From NCBI GenBank assembly GCA_035604685.1, contig DATNIB010000028.1:1-9739 (forward strand): a stretch of 9,739 bases of DNA. The letters are read 5' to 3'. Shown here piece after piece: positions 1 to 6,762 of the stretch. A program made the position numbers and the translations under genes. The notes beneath the pieces were generated by a model. That model did no database searches. It had not been told where the DNA came from and saw nothing but the letters and a program-made list of their open reading frames with translations. The DNA comes from DATNIB01 sp035604685. GTDB lineage: Bacteria > Actinomycetota > Acidimicrobiia > Acidimicrobiales > RAAP-2. The first letter of the stretch is position 1. The number at the start of each line of letters is the position of its first letter.

Positions 1-2
1 GC

Positions 3-434
3 GTCAACGTGGCCGGCACCCGCATCGGGATCGTGCTGGCGCTGGCCTTCGTCACGCTGCCCTTCTGCGTGCGGACGGTCCAACCGGTGCTGGCCGAGCT
101 CGACAAAGAGACCGAGGAGGCGGCGGCCTCGCTCGGGGCCAGCCACGCCGGCGTCCTGCGGCGCATCGTGCTGCCGAGCATCGCCCCGGCCATGCTGGCC
201 GGGGCCGGCCTCGCCTTCGCCCGGGCCATCGGCGAGTTCGGCTCGGTCGTCCTCATTTCGAGCAACCTGCCGTTCAAGACCGAGGTCGCCTCCTCCTACA
301 TCTACAACCTCTCCCAGAGCAACGACCTGCCGGGGGCCTCGGCCGTGTCGGTCGTGCTCATCGCCCTCGCCCTCGTCCTCCTGCTCGGCATCGGTGCGCT
401 GCGCCGCCAGTTCAACGTCACCGAGGCCGCATGA
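3..434 (+). CDS. cysT: Sulfate/thiosulfate ABC transporter permease CysT, C-terminal part (5' end outside window)
   Basis: One of the two membrane permeases of the CysPTWA importer, which brings sulfate or thiosulfate into the cell for cysteine synthesis. The reading frame is open from the first full codon (position 3), so the gene starts upstream; a GTG at 9 lies inside the conserved region and is not a credible start. The visible ~143 residues show the binding-protein-dependent permease signature: the stretch LPFCVRTVQPVL, then the cytoplasmic EAA loop (EEAAASLGA, followed by RRIVLPS), which docks on the ATPase. After that come the AIGEFGSVVLIS segment, a FKTEVAS motif typical of CysT, and a last hydrophobic helix (VVLIALALVLLLGIG). 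It ends in ATGA, overlapping the cysW start by 4 nt, which implies translational coupling. The CysT rather than generic molybdate/ModB identity rests on the following cysW and cysA. Confidence 0.93.
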   Translation, partial: VNVAGTRIGIVLALAFVTLPFCVRTVQPVLAELDKETEEAAASLGASHAGVLRRIVLPSIAPAMLAGAGLAFARAIGEFGSVVLISSNLPFKTEVASSYIYNLSQSNDLPGASAVSVVLIALALVLLLGIGALRRQFNVTEAA

Positions 435-1306
435 AGAAGCGCAGGGCCAACTGGCCCCGCCTCTCGCTGCGGGCCGGGGCGCTCGGCTACCTGGCCCTCC
501 TGATCGTCGTCCCGGTGGGGTCGGTCTTCTACCGCGCCTTCCAGCACGGGGCGGCCGCCGCCTGGGACGCCATCACCACCACCGACGCCCTGCACGCGCT
601 GGTGCTCACGCTCGTGGTGGCCGGCATCGCCGTCCCGCTCGACACCGTCTTCGGCGTCGGCGTCGCCCTCATCCTGGCCCGCCACCGCTTCCCCGGGGCC
701 TGGCTGCTCGACGCGTTGGTCGACATCCCGCTCGCGCTCTCCCCCGTCGTCGTCGGCCTCGCGCTCGTCCTCGTCTACGGCCACACCGGCTGGTTCGGCA
801 ACTGGCTGGCCGCCCGGGGCGTCACGGTCATCTTCTCGGTGCCCGGCATCGTGATGGCGTCGGCGGTCGTCGCCCTCCCCTACGTCGTGCGCGAGGTGCT
901 GCCCGTCCTCCAGGAGATCGGCACTGAGCAGGAGCAGGCGGCGCGCACGCTCGGCGCGGGACGCGTCGCGGTGTTCCGCCGCATCACGCTCCCCTCCATC
1001 CAGCGCGGCCTCGCCTACGGCATGACGCTGACCACGGCGCGCGTGCTCGGCGAGTTCGGGGCGGTCGCCATCGTGTCGGGGGCCATCCTCGGGCGCACCC
1101 AGACGCTCACCCTGTTCATCTCCTCCAGCATCGAGAACCTGGACCCGGTCGGGGCCTACACGGGGTCGGTCATCCTGGCCCTCATCGCCCTGGCCGTCCT
1201 CGGCCTGCTCGCGCTGACGAGCCCGCGAGAGAGGAGGTCGAGATGGCCATCACGATCGCCGGGGTCTCCAAGCGCTTCGGCTCCGCTATCGCCCTCGACG
1301 GCGTGA
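431..1306 (+). CDS. cysW: Sulfate/thiosulfate ABC transporter permease CysW
   Basis: Second permease of the sulfate importer, 291 aa, partner of CysT and CysA in the cytoplasmic membrane. A short basic N-terminus (KKRRANWPR) precedes about six hydrophobic segments, near residues 16-35, 55-83, 93-117, 133-152, 196-217 and 244-263. The EAA loop lies at about 166-195 (EQEQAARTLGAG, then RRITLPS), and VLGEFGAVAIVSG at about 205-217 is typical of CysW. The ATG start is set by the 4-nt overlap with cysT. The odd part is the end: after the last membrane helix the frame continues 64 nt into cysA, giving a Ser/Pro/Ala-rich tail of about 20 residues (from 272) that looks like out-of-frame coding rather than a conserved domain. 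The family usually stops shortly after the last helix. An in-frame stop was probably lost, or the tail is tolerated because it faces the cytoplasm. A frameshift error in the read cannot be excluded. Confidence 0.93.
   Translation: MKKRRANWPRLSLRAGALGYLALLIVVPVGSVFYRAFQHGAAAAWDAITTTDALHALVLTLVVAGIAVPLDTVFGVGVALILARHRFPGAWLLDALVDIPLALSPVVVGLALVLVYGHTGWFGNWLAARGVTVIFSVPGIVMASAVVALPYVVREVLPVLQEIGTEQEQAARTLGAGRVAVFRRITLPSIQRGLAYGMTLTTARVLGEFGAVAIVSGAILGRTQTLTLFISSSIENLDPVGAYTGSVILALIALAVLGLLALTSPRERRSRWPSRSPGSPSASAPLSPSTA
1232..1237 (+). promoter_or_regulatory. Ribosome binding site of cysA inside the cysW reading frame
   Basis: A perfect AGGAGG lies 5 nt before the ATG at 1243, within the 3' end of cysW. 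It fixes the cysA start even though cysW is still being translated across it. It would let cysA be initiated independently of cysW termination. Confidence 0.8.
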
Positions 1307-2235
1307 CCCTGGAGGTCCCCGAGCGCTCCCTCACCGCCCTCCTCGGGCCGAGCGGCGGCGGGAAGTCCACGCTGCTGCGCGTCATCGCCGGCCTGGAGAC
1401 CCCCGACACCGGGACGGTCGAGATCGACGGCGAGGACCTGACCGGCGTCCCGGTGCGAAAGCGCGGCATCGGGTTCTGCTTCCAGCACTACGCGCCCTTC
1501 CGGCACCTGACCGTGCGCCGGAACGTGGCCTTCGGCCTGGAGGTCCGGCGGTTGGGGAAGGCCGAGGTGCGGGCCAAGGTGGACGAGCTGCTCGACCTGG
1601 TGAAGCTGACCGCCTTCGCCGACCGCTACCCCTCGCAGCTCTCGGGCGGCCAGCGCCAGCGCATGGCGCTCGCCCGCGCCCTCGCCATCGAGCCCCGCGT
1701 GCTCCTCTTGGACGAGCCCTTCGGCGCCCTCGACGCGCAGGTGAGGAAGCAGCTGCGCGGCTGGCTGCGCGACCTGCACTCCAAGATCAACGTGACCACC
1801 GTCCTCGTCACCCACGACCAGGAGGAGGCGATGGAGGTGGCCGACCGCCTGGCCATCATCAACGACGGCCGCCTGGAACAGGTGGGCGCCCCCGCCCACA
1901 TCTACGACCACCCGGCCAACGAGTTCGTGCTCCAGTTCCTGGGACCCGCTACCGAGCTCGACGGCGCCTGGGTGCGCCCCCACGACCTCGTGCTGCACCG
2001 GGGCCCCAAGGCCCCGGGGGGCCGGCGGGCCACCGTCGAGCGGGTCACCCACCTCGGCTTCGAGGTGCGCGTCGACCTTCGCCTGCCGGCGGGGGGCGAC
2101 GTCTGGGTCCAGCTCCACCGGGGCAGCGCCGCCGAGCTCCACCTCGCCCCGGGCGACCAGGTGTGGGTGAGCCCGTCGGGCACGGGCACCGCTCGCGTGC
2201 CGGTGCCGCCCGCGTCGCCCCGCGCCGTCGGCTGA
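1243..2235 (+). CDS. cysA: Sulfate/thiosulfate import ATP-binding protein CysA
   Basis: The ATPase that powers the CysTW permease pair, 330 aa, cytoplasmic and membrane-associated. All ABC motifs are intact: Walker A GPSGGGKST at 35-43, Q-loop Gln81 in FQHYAPFRHLTV (the CysA-type sequence), signature LSGGQ at 133-137, Walker B VLLLDEP at 153-159 with catalytic Glu158, D-loop GALD and switch His191. A C-terminal TOBE-like beta domain follows from about residue 240 (WVRPHDLVL, then a GFEVRVDL strand pattern), as in CysA. The length is slightly under the usual ~340-365 aa. The start is set by the strong AGGAGG five bases upstream. This is the last gene of the importer operon: the next gene converges from the other strand with only a 22-bp gap. 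Expression is probably tied to sulfur supply, but no regulatory site is visible because the operon promoter lies outside the window. Confidence 0.96.
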   Translation: MAITIAGVSKRFGSAIALDGVTLEVPERSLTALLGPSGGGKSTLLRVIAGLETPDTGTVEIDGEDLTGVPVRKRGIGFCFQHYAPFRHLTVRRNVAFGLEVRRLGKAEVRAKVDELLDLVKLTAFADRYPSQLSGGQRQRMALARALAIEPRVLLLDEPFGALDAQVRKQLRGWLRDLHSKINVTTVLVTHDQEEAMEVADRLAIINDGRLEQVGAPAHIYDHPANEFVLQFLGPATELDGAWVRPHDLVLHRGPKAPGGRRATVERVTHLGFEVRVDLRLPAGGDVWVQLHRGSAAELHLAPGDQVWVSPSGTGTARVPVPPASPRAVG

Positions 2236-2257
2236 GGCGCCGGCGAGGGACCGGGCC

Positions 2258-3496
2258 CTACGCCCCGGCGGCCGGCGGCCCGACCACCCCGGCGGCGCGC
2301 AGCGCGGCCACCTCGGCGCCGGAGATCCCGAGCTCGGCCAGCACGTCGTCGGTGTCGGCGCCGATCCCGGGCGCGGGGCCGCGCACCGAGACCTCCGAGT
2401 CCGACATCGTGAAGGGCGCCTCGAGGGTCTCGAGCGGCCCGGCCGTCGGGTGCTCCACCACCGCGAACATCCGCATGCCGCGCGCCTGGGGATCGTCGAC
2501 CAGCGTCGGCAGGTCCGCCACCTTGGACCAGATGATGCCGGTCCCGTCCAGCCGCTCGGCCCAGTACTCGTAGGGGTGGGCGCCGAAGACCTCGTCGATG
2601 ATCCCGACCAGCTCCACCCCGTTCTGGAACCGCAAGAGCGCCGTCTCGGCCCGGGGGTCGGTCACCAGGTCCTCGCGCCCGATCGCCGCGCAGAAGCGCG
2701 GCCAGACCGCCTGGTCGTGCGAGCTCATGATGAGCCACGTCCCGTCCGAGCAGCGGTAGCGGGTGTTCATGGGGCTCACGGTCTGCTTTCGGCTGCGCGG
2801 GCTCGGCTGGCGCCGGTCGACGAGGGCCGCGGCCACGTCGACGCCGATCGTCCAGGCCGCCGTGCGCAGGAGCGCCGTCTCGACCACCTGGCCGACGCCG
2901 GTGCGGTCGCGGACGCGCAGCGCGGCCAGGATCCCGCACAAGAGCGCGAGGCCGGTCGGGTGGTCGCCCTGGCCCGCCCGCGGGGCGATCGGCGCGGCAC
3001 CCGGCTCGCCCAACAGGCTCAGCACGCCGCCGCGGCCGAAGTAGGCGGTCGTGTCGAAGGAGAGCTTGTTGGCCTCCGGGCCGGTCGTGCCCTGCCCGCT
3101 CACGACGGCCAGGATGAGGGCCGGGTGCTCGGCCCGCAGCGACTCGATGTCGAGGCCGTAGCGGGCGAGGCGGTCGGGCAACAGGTTGGTGACGAGCACG
3201 TCGGCCTCGAGCGCCAGCCGGTGCACGAGTGCCACGCCGCGCTCGTCGCGCAGGTCGAGCGCGATCGAGCGCTTCCCCCGGTTGTCCAAGAGGAACACGA
3301 CGTCGGTGGTGGGCGCGCCCTCCGGCCAGGCGGGCTGGCGCAGCTTGTTGCGCATCGAGTCGCCGGTCGGCGGCTCCACCTTGATCACGTTGGCACCCAT
3401 GTCGGCCATGAGCGCGGTGGCGCTGGGCGCGGCGATCCAGTTGGCGATCTCGAGCACCTTGATGTCGTCTAAGGGTCCGGGCATGGGCGAAAGCAT
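2258..3496 (-). CDS. Family III CoA-transferase (CaiB/BaiF type)
   Basis: Moves CoA from a donor acyl-CoA to a carboxylic acid, as in formyl-CoA:oxalate, carnitine or bile-acid CoA transferases; substrate unknown. The 412-aa length fits the family. Hallmarks: the opening GPLDDIKVLEIANWIAAP, ADMGANVIKVEPPTGD (about 31-46), NRGKRSIALDLR at 72-83, and the block QGDHPTGLALLCGILAALR. In that block Asp178 aligns with the catalytic Asp that forms the covalent acyl anhydride. After it come RTGVGQVVETALL and a C-terminal PAPGIGADTDDVLAELG closing motif (usually P..G.HT.EVL..LG). Two in-frame ATGs are possible, at 3496 and 3484; neither has a good ribosome site, and the second (MPGPLDD) matches usual family N-termini. 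It lies 169 bp after the cyclase gene on the same strand, so it could be in the same pathway but may have its own promoter. It is more GC-rich than the two genes before it. Confidence 0.92.
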   Translation of the reverse strand: MLSPMPGPLDDIKVLEIANWIAAPSATALMADMGANVIKVEPPTGDSMRNKLRQPAWPEGAPTTDVVFLLDNRGKRSIALDLRDERGVALVHRLALEADVLVTNLLPDRLARYGLDIESLRAEHPALILAVVSGQGTTGPEANKLSFDTTAYFGRGGVLSLLGEPGAAPIAPRAGQGDHPTGLALLCGILAALRVRDRTGVGQVVETALLRTAAWTIGVDVAAALVDRRQPSPRSRKQTVSPMNTRYRCSDGTWLIMSSHDQAVWPRFCAAIGREDLVTDPRAETALLRFQNGVELVGIIDEVFGAHPYEYWAERLDGTGIIWSKVADLPTLVDDPQARGMRMFAVVEHPTAGPLETLEAPFTMSDSEVSVRGPAPGIGADTDDVLAELGISGAEVAALRAAGVVGPPAAGA

Positions 3497-3639
3497 CGCG
3501 CAGGGCGAGCGAGCGCTCCGGTGGCGGCAGTCTCAGCCCAACTTGCCCGGGCCGGGATCAGGGTGTCTTGCTCTGTCTCGGGAGTTGTTCATCGCACCAT
3601 CGCGGCACTCGTCGGGGGCGGCGCAGACACCCATGCGGC

Positions 3640-3654
3640 ACCGGCCAAGCCGGT
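3640..3654 (-). terminator. Possible weak terminator hairpin after the cyclase gene
   Basis: Perfect 6-bp inverted repeat (ACCGGC / GCCGGT) with a 3-nt loop, starting 11 nt after the stop of the cyclase gene as read on the - strand. There is no T-run after it. It could trim the oxidoreductase-cyclase transcript before the CoA-transferase, but short GC palindromes are frequent by chance at this composition. The rest of the 169-bp gap (3497-3665) shows no gene and no convincing promoter. Confidence 0.3.
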
Positions 3655-3665
3655 CCCCAGTCAGG

Positions 3666-4457
3666 TCAGGGGACGAAAGCGACGACCCGCGCCGGCGAAG
3701 CGCTGCAACGGGCAAGGGGTAGAGGGAAGAAGCCGACCTTGAACCCGCTCTCGGGGAGGGCGCCCAGGTTCGAAATCTGCTGGACGATGAACACCTCCCT
3801 TTCCCGCCCCGCGAAGTGGCCGTCCCAAATCGTGGAACGATCACCCGTCTCCCTGAAGGTGCGTCGGATGACATGGAAGGGCCGGTCCCAGCCCCAAGCG
3901 TCGGTGCAGAGGATTTTCGCGCCCGTCTCGGCCAAGAACAGCGTGCCGTCGCGGGTCATGCCGGGGTACTGGAAGTACTCGGGGTCGCCGAAGCCGTATG
4001 CCTCCTGGCCGGTCCGCAGCATCAAGGCGCAACCCGGCGTGATTGGTGCGCCGTTGTTGGCGAGGGCCGTCTTGAGTGCTCCGATCTCGATGCCTTCGGC
4101 CGGCGTCACCAGGCCGCGCAGGTCGAGGACCAGACCATCGACGTACAGCTCTTCCAGGGCTATGTCGCTGATGGCACGGGCGGGCTTGCCCTCGCACTGG
4201 GAGCCATAGTGGAGCGGAGCGTCCAGGTGGGTGCCGAGGTGGGTGTTGATGTGCAGCCGCTCGGCGCCCCAACCCTCGCCATCGGGTAGATCGCTCTTCT
4301 GGCAGGCGAAGGCGGCGCAGACAGCCTCGGCGCCTTCGAAGGCGGGGCGCTGGTACTCGATCTCGGGAACTATCGTCGCCACGCTCTGGCGCCGGTTCTC
4401 GGGGAACTTCTCGATGTCGTTCGGGTCGAGCGGGCGGGTGAGATCGACGAGCTTCAT
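3666..4457 (-). CDS. Cyclase family protein (kynurenine formamidase / isatin hydrolase-like metal-dependent hydrolase)
   Basis: A predicted cytoplasmic metal-dependent hydrolase of the cyclase family (PF04199), 263 aa. Members open amide or lactam bonds (N-formylkynurenine, isatin) or act on other small carbonyl compounds; the substrate cannot be told here. The family signature HxGTHxDxPxH is complete at residues 73-83 (HLGTHLDAPLH), giving His73, His77, Asp79 and His83 as metal ligands or active-site groups. WDGHFAGRE near 211-219 is a candidate for the second catalytic His. The C-terminus (ISNLGALPESGFKVGFFPL, then SASPARVVA) is the usual family ending. The ATG has AGGGGGT 8 nt upstream, and this site overlaps the stop of the preceding oxidoreductase; the 11-bp gap implies translational coupling. 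Long-form sequence features (DAWGWDRPF, then the WDGH block) suggest the bacterial catabolic cyclase-like group rather than true KynB, and no other tryptophan-pathway gene is present. Confidence 0.9.
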   Translation of the reverse strand: MKLVDLTRPLDPNDIEKFPENRRQSVATIVPEIEYQRPAFEGAEAVCAAFACQKSDLPDGEGWGAERLHINTHLGTHLDAPLHYGSQCEGKPARAISDIALEELYVDGLVLDLRGLVTPAEGIEIGALKTALANNGAPITPGCALMLRTGQEAYGFGDPEYFQYPGMTRDGTLFLAETGAKILCTDAWGWDRPFHVIRRTFRETGDRSTIWDGHFAGREREVFIVQQISNLGALPESGFKVGFFPLPLARCSASPARVVAFVP

Positions 4458-4468
4458 CGGAGTACCCC

Positions 4469-5470
4469 CTAGACCCTGAAGACGATCTTGCCGGTGGTTC
4501 CGCCCCGCTCGAAGGCGCGCTGCACCTCGCGCATGTCTTCCAGCGGGTGGATCTCGGGCTCGACGAGACGCTCGGTCCTGAGCCAGTCCTCGGTGAAGAC
4601 GGAGGCGGCGGCGTGCTCGGGCGTGCCCGTCCAGGCGATCGAGGAGAACGGCATGACGGTGATGCCGTCGTAGCCGAACTTGGAGGTGTCTAGCTCCCCG
4701 CGGCCGGCCGCGTAGCCGAATATCACCCAGCGGCCGCGCTTGCGGATCACCTGCCAGTCCTTGCCGAGCGTCTCGCCCGAGACGCCGTTGAACGCCACGT
4801 CGACACCCCCGGCCCGTTCACCGCCGGTAGCGAAACCAGACGCCTTGGGGCCCCAAATCTTGAGTACCTCCTCCACGTAGTCCTGGGTCTTGCGATTGAT
4901 GACGTAGTCGGCGCCTTCGGCCTTGAGCAGGCGTAGCTTCTCATCCGTACTGGCGATGGCCACGACCGGCACGTCCTTAAACCGGCGCTTCAGGATCTGG
5001 AGGGTCAGGAGACCGACTCCTCCGGCCGCGGCATGCAAGAGCACCCGGTCGCCTTCCTGCACCTTGGCCCAGACATAGACCAGGTAGTAGGCGGTCCGCA
5101 TGTTCACGGGATAGGCAAGCATCACCTCGAGCGGCACCTGGTCGGGGACAAGCTGCAGCCGACCGGGATGCACGGCGACGTATTCGGCGAATGCGCCGCC
5201 ATTCGGCGTGGCCATGACGCGCATGCCTGGCCGCCAATGCCTGATCTCGGGACCAACCGCCTCGATCACGCCGGTCGCCTCTTGACCGCCGATGAAGGGC
5301 GTGGGTCGATCCCGGCTCGGCAAGCCGTGGCGCTGCATGACATCGCCCCAACGCAGGCCCGCGTATTCCACCTTAACCAGAACTTCCTTGGGCCCTGGCT
5401 CCGGCTTCGAGGCGTCGCCGAGTGTGAGGGTGTCGGCCGCGCCATAGTTGTCGATGAAGACGGCCCTCAA
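4469..5470 (-). CDS. Zinc-independent MDR-family NAD(P)H:quinone oxidoreductase-like dehydrogenase
   Basis: A medium-chain reductase of the quinone oxidoreductase branch, 333 aa, that transfers hydride from NAD(P)H to a quinone or enone; true substrate unknown. The N-terminal GroES-like domain (1-~120) begins RAVFIDNYGAADTL and contains GQEATGVIEAVGPE at 63-76. Where zinc alcohol dehydrogenases have GHE, this has GQE, and no Cys cluster for structural zinc is present. The Rossmann part has AAGGVG at 148-153, a TDEKLRLLKAEGADYVINR cofactor region at 175-193, and a C-terminal GKIVFRV ending usual for the branch. The TTG at 5470 is chosen because family homology begins there and a GGGAGGGGG lies upstream. 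The frame also reaches an ATG at 5563, but those extra 31 residues look non-conserved. It is first in the - strand operon with the cyclase, and its GC content is clearly below the flanking genes. Confidence 0.88.
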   Translation of the reverse strand: MRAVFIDNYGAADTLTLGDASKPEPGPKEVLVKVEYAGLRWGDVMQRHGLPSRDRPTPFIGGQEATGVIEAVGPEIRHWRPGMRVMATPNGGAFAEYVAVHPGRLQLVPDQVPLEVMLAYPVNMRTAYYLVYVWAKVQEGDRVLLHAAAGGVGLLTLQILKRRFKDVPVVAIASTDEKLRLLKAEGADYVINRKTQDYVEEVLKIWGPKASGFATGGERAGGVDVAFNGVSGETLGKDWQVIRKRGRWVIFGYAAGRGELDTSKFGYDGITVMPFSSIAWTGTPEHAAASVFTEDWLRTERLVEPEIHPLEDMREVQRAFERGGTTGKIVFRV

Positions 5471-5748
5471 GTTCTCGCGCCCCCCTCCCTGATTGCGATG
5501 CGAGGTTAGTAGGTGATGCTGCACTCGTCCCGGGCTCGGCTCCCGGTGGAAGGCCCGTCGCATCGATAGCCGCGCGCAGATCGCGCATCGCTTCGACCAC
5601 CCGTGCCCTGGGACCGGCCCTCACCCACTTTCAACTCCCTCTGATCCGCACCCACCTGACCGCTGGGGTGAGTCAAGGCATGGGTGACCATCGCGTGACG
5701 GCCGGCCGGGCCGGTGGCCGGGAGGGCGGGCGGCTGGGAGACTCGGCC
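5471..5748. other. Divergent intergenic region between oxidoreductase and hydrolase genes
   Basis: A 278-bp gap between two genes transcribed away from each other, so promoters for both should lie here. On the - strand a purine-rich Shine-Dalgarno tract (5481-5490) precedes the TTG start, and TAACCT (reverse of 5503-5508) is a possible -10 box, but without a matching -35. A small inverted repeat (CCGGG...CCCGG, 5530-5546) lies upstream of it. On the + side, GGGAG at 5736-5740 is the ribosome site for the ATG at 5749. No regulator gene sits nearby, and no clear operator was recognised. Confidence 0.45.
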
Positions 5749-6630
5749 ATGCCCGAGTCCCAGCTCGTCGAACTGAAAGACGGCCGGCGCCTCGAGTACG
5801 AGGTGCACGGCGTCCAAGACGGTCCGGCCCTCGTGTTCCACCACGGGACGCCCGGCTCCTGCCTCCCGTTCGCCACGCTGGCCGCAGCCGCGGCGAGTCG
5901 CGGGCTGCGCCTCGTCACCACCTCGCGCGCCGGCTACGGCGAGTCGTCGCGCCAGGCGGGCCGGCGGGTGGTGGCCGCGGCGGCGGACACGGGCGAACTG
6001 CTGGACGCGCTCGGGATCGAGGACTGCCTGGTGGCCGGGTGGTCCGGCGGCGGTCCCCACGCACTGGCCTGCGGCGCCCGCCTGGCCGGCCGGGCCCGCG
6101 CGGTTCTGGTGATCGCCGGCGTGGCACCCGCCGACGCCGACGGCCTCGACTTCCTGACCGGTATGGGCGAGGCCAACCTGGACGAGTTCGGCCTTGCCGA
6201 GCGAGGCGAGGCCGCCCTGCGCCCCTTCCTCGAGACCCAACGGGAGGCCCTCCGCACCGCCGCGCCCGAAGACCTCGCGGCGGCGCTCACGTCCCTCCTC
6301 CCGCCCGTCGACGTCCGGGCGCTCGAAGACGGCGTGGCCGTGGACCTGGAGGCGCAGATCCAGCACGGGGTGGCGTCGGGCGTCGAGGGCTGGCTCGACG
6401 ACGACCTGGCGTTCGTCGCCCCGTGGGGCTTCTCGCTCGACGAGATCGCCGTCCCGACCTCGCTCTGGCAGGGCGACCAGGACCTCATGGTGCCGCCCGC
6501 CCACGGCCGGTGGCTGGCCGCGCAGGTGCCGGGCGTCGTCGCCCACCTGGAGGCGGGCGAGGGGCACATCTCGATCGGCGCCCGGCTGATGGACCGGATG
6601 CTCGACGAGCTCCTGGCGCTGTCGGGCTGA
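5749..6630 (+). CDS. Alpha/beta hydrolase
   Basis: A cytoplasmic serine hydrolase of the alpha/beta fold, 293 aa, of the general esterase/lipase-like class; substrate unknown. The catalytic machinery is complete: oxyanion-hole motif HHGTPGS at 31-37, nucleophile elbow GWSGGG at 97-102 with Ser99, acid Asp245 in QGDQDLMVP, and His273 in GEGHISI. TSRAGYGES at 58-66 matches the usual D-R-x-G-x-G-x-S loop with Ser instead of Asp at the first position. A helical cap occupies roughly 127-225. The frame is open back to a GTG at 5668, but the ATG at 5749 is preferred: it has GGGAG 8 nt upstream, and homology (LKDGRRLEYEVHG) begins just after it. It is divergent from the oxidoreductase and followed by a strong hairpin, so it is probably transcribed alone. 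A functional link to the catabolic genes across the divergent gap is possible but not shown. Confidence 0.9.
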   Translation: MPESQLVELKDGRRLEYEVHGVQDGPALVFHHGTPGSCLPFATLAAAAASRGLRLVTTSRAGYGESSRQAGRRVVAAAADTGELLDALGIEDCLVAGWSGGGPHALACGARLAGRARAVLVIAGVAPADADGLDFLTGMGEANLDEFGLAERGEAALRPFLETQREALRTAAPEDLAAALTSLLPPVDVRALEDGVAVDLEAQIQHGVASGVEGWLDDDLAFVAPWGFSLDEIAVPTSLWQGDQDLMVPPAHGRWLAAQVPGVVAHLEAGEGHISIGARLMDRMLDELLALSG

Positions 6631-6643
6631 GCCCGGCGCCACC

Positions 6644-6678
6644 CCTGTGGCGCGTCACCCCCCGTGGCGCGTCACAGG
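6644..6678 (+). terminator. 15-bp stem hairpin, likely terminator of the hydrolase gene
   Basis: Arms 6644-6658 and 6664-6678 pair over 15 positions around a CCCCC loop (6659-6663), starting 13 nt after the hydrolase stop. Two of the 15 pairs are G-U wobbles in + strand RNA and would be A-C mismatches in - strand RNA, so the fold favours the + transcript. There is no U-run, as is frequent for actinobacterial terminators. Each arm also contains the 12-mer GTGGCGCGTCAC, so the site is at once a direct repeat with a 17-bp period. Confidence 0.65.
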
Positions 6679-6721
6679 CTCGTGAGCTGGGAGTATCCAC
6701 CGCCGAGCACCGTTCTGGCCG

Positions 6722-6727
6722 TACAGT
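6722..6727 (+). promoter_or_regulatory. Candidate -10 box before first RDD gene
   Basis: TACAGT fits the TAnnnT pattern and lies 35 nt before the GTG start at 6763. The octamer TACAGTCG recurs upstream of the second RDD gene. No good -35 is seen. Called mainly because of this recurrence and its position downstream of the terminator hairpin. Confidence 0.35.
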
Positions 6728-6762
6728 CGAGCGGTCAGGTCGGGCAGCGGGGGGAGGTCGCC

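Noticed and set aside
1156..2142. A 328-codon antisense frame opposite cysA
   Set aside because: Shadow of cysA: repetitive Glu/Gly/Val/His composition, no motif, and cysA on the other strand has every ABC hallmark.
2450..3472. A 340-codon + strand frame opposite the CoA-transferase
   Set aside because: Composition is that of an antisense shadow (Arg/Asp/Val/His rich, no domain), and the - strand carries a full-length family III CoA-transferase.
3545..3552. GCCCGGGC palindrome in the gap before the CoA-transferase
   Set aside because: An 8-bp GC palindrome is expected by chance at this composition, and no second copy or promoter element accompanies it.
4469..5470. Zinc-containing alcohol dehydrogenase
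   Set aside because: It lacks the GHE motif (GQE here) and the four-Cys structural zinc cluster; the quinone oxidoreductase branch fits better.
5668..5748. Upstream extension of the hydrolase to a GTG at 5668
   Set aside because: The added 27 residues are Gly/Arg-rich and non-conserved in appearance, while the ATG at 5749 has a proper ribosome site.
5506..6642. A 378-codon - strand frame opposite the alpha/beta hydrolase
   Set aside because: Antisense shadow without motifs; the + strand has an intact catalytic triad over the same bases.
6664..6762. Upstream extension of the first RDD protein to 6664
   Set aside because: It would begin inside the right arm of the hairpin. The GTG at 6763 has a strong ribosome site and matches the start context of the paralogue.
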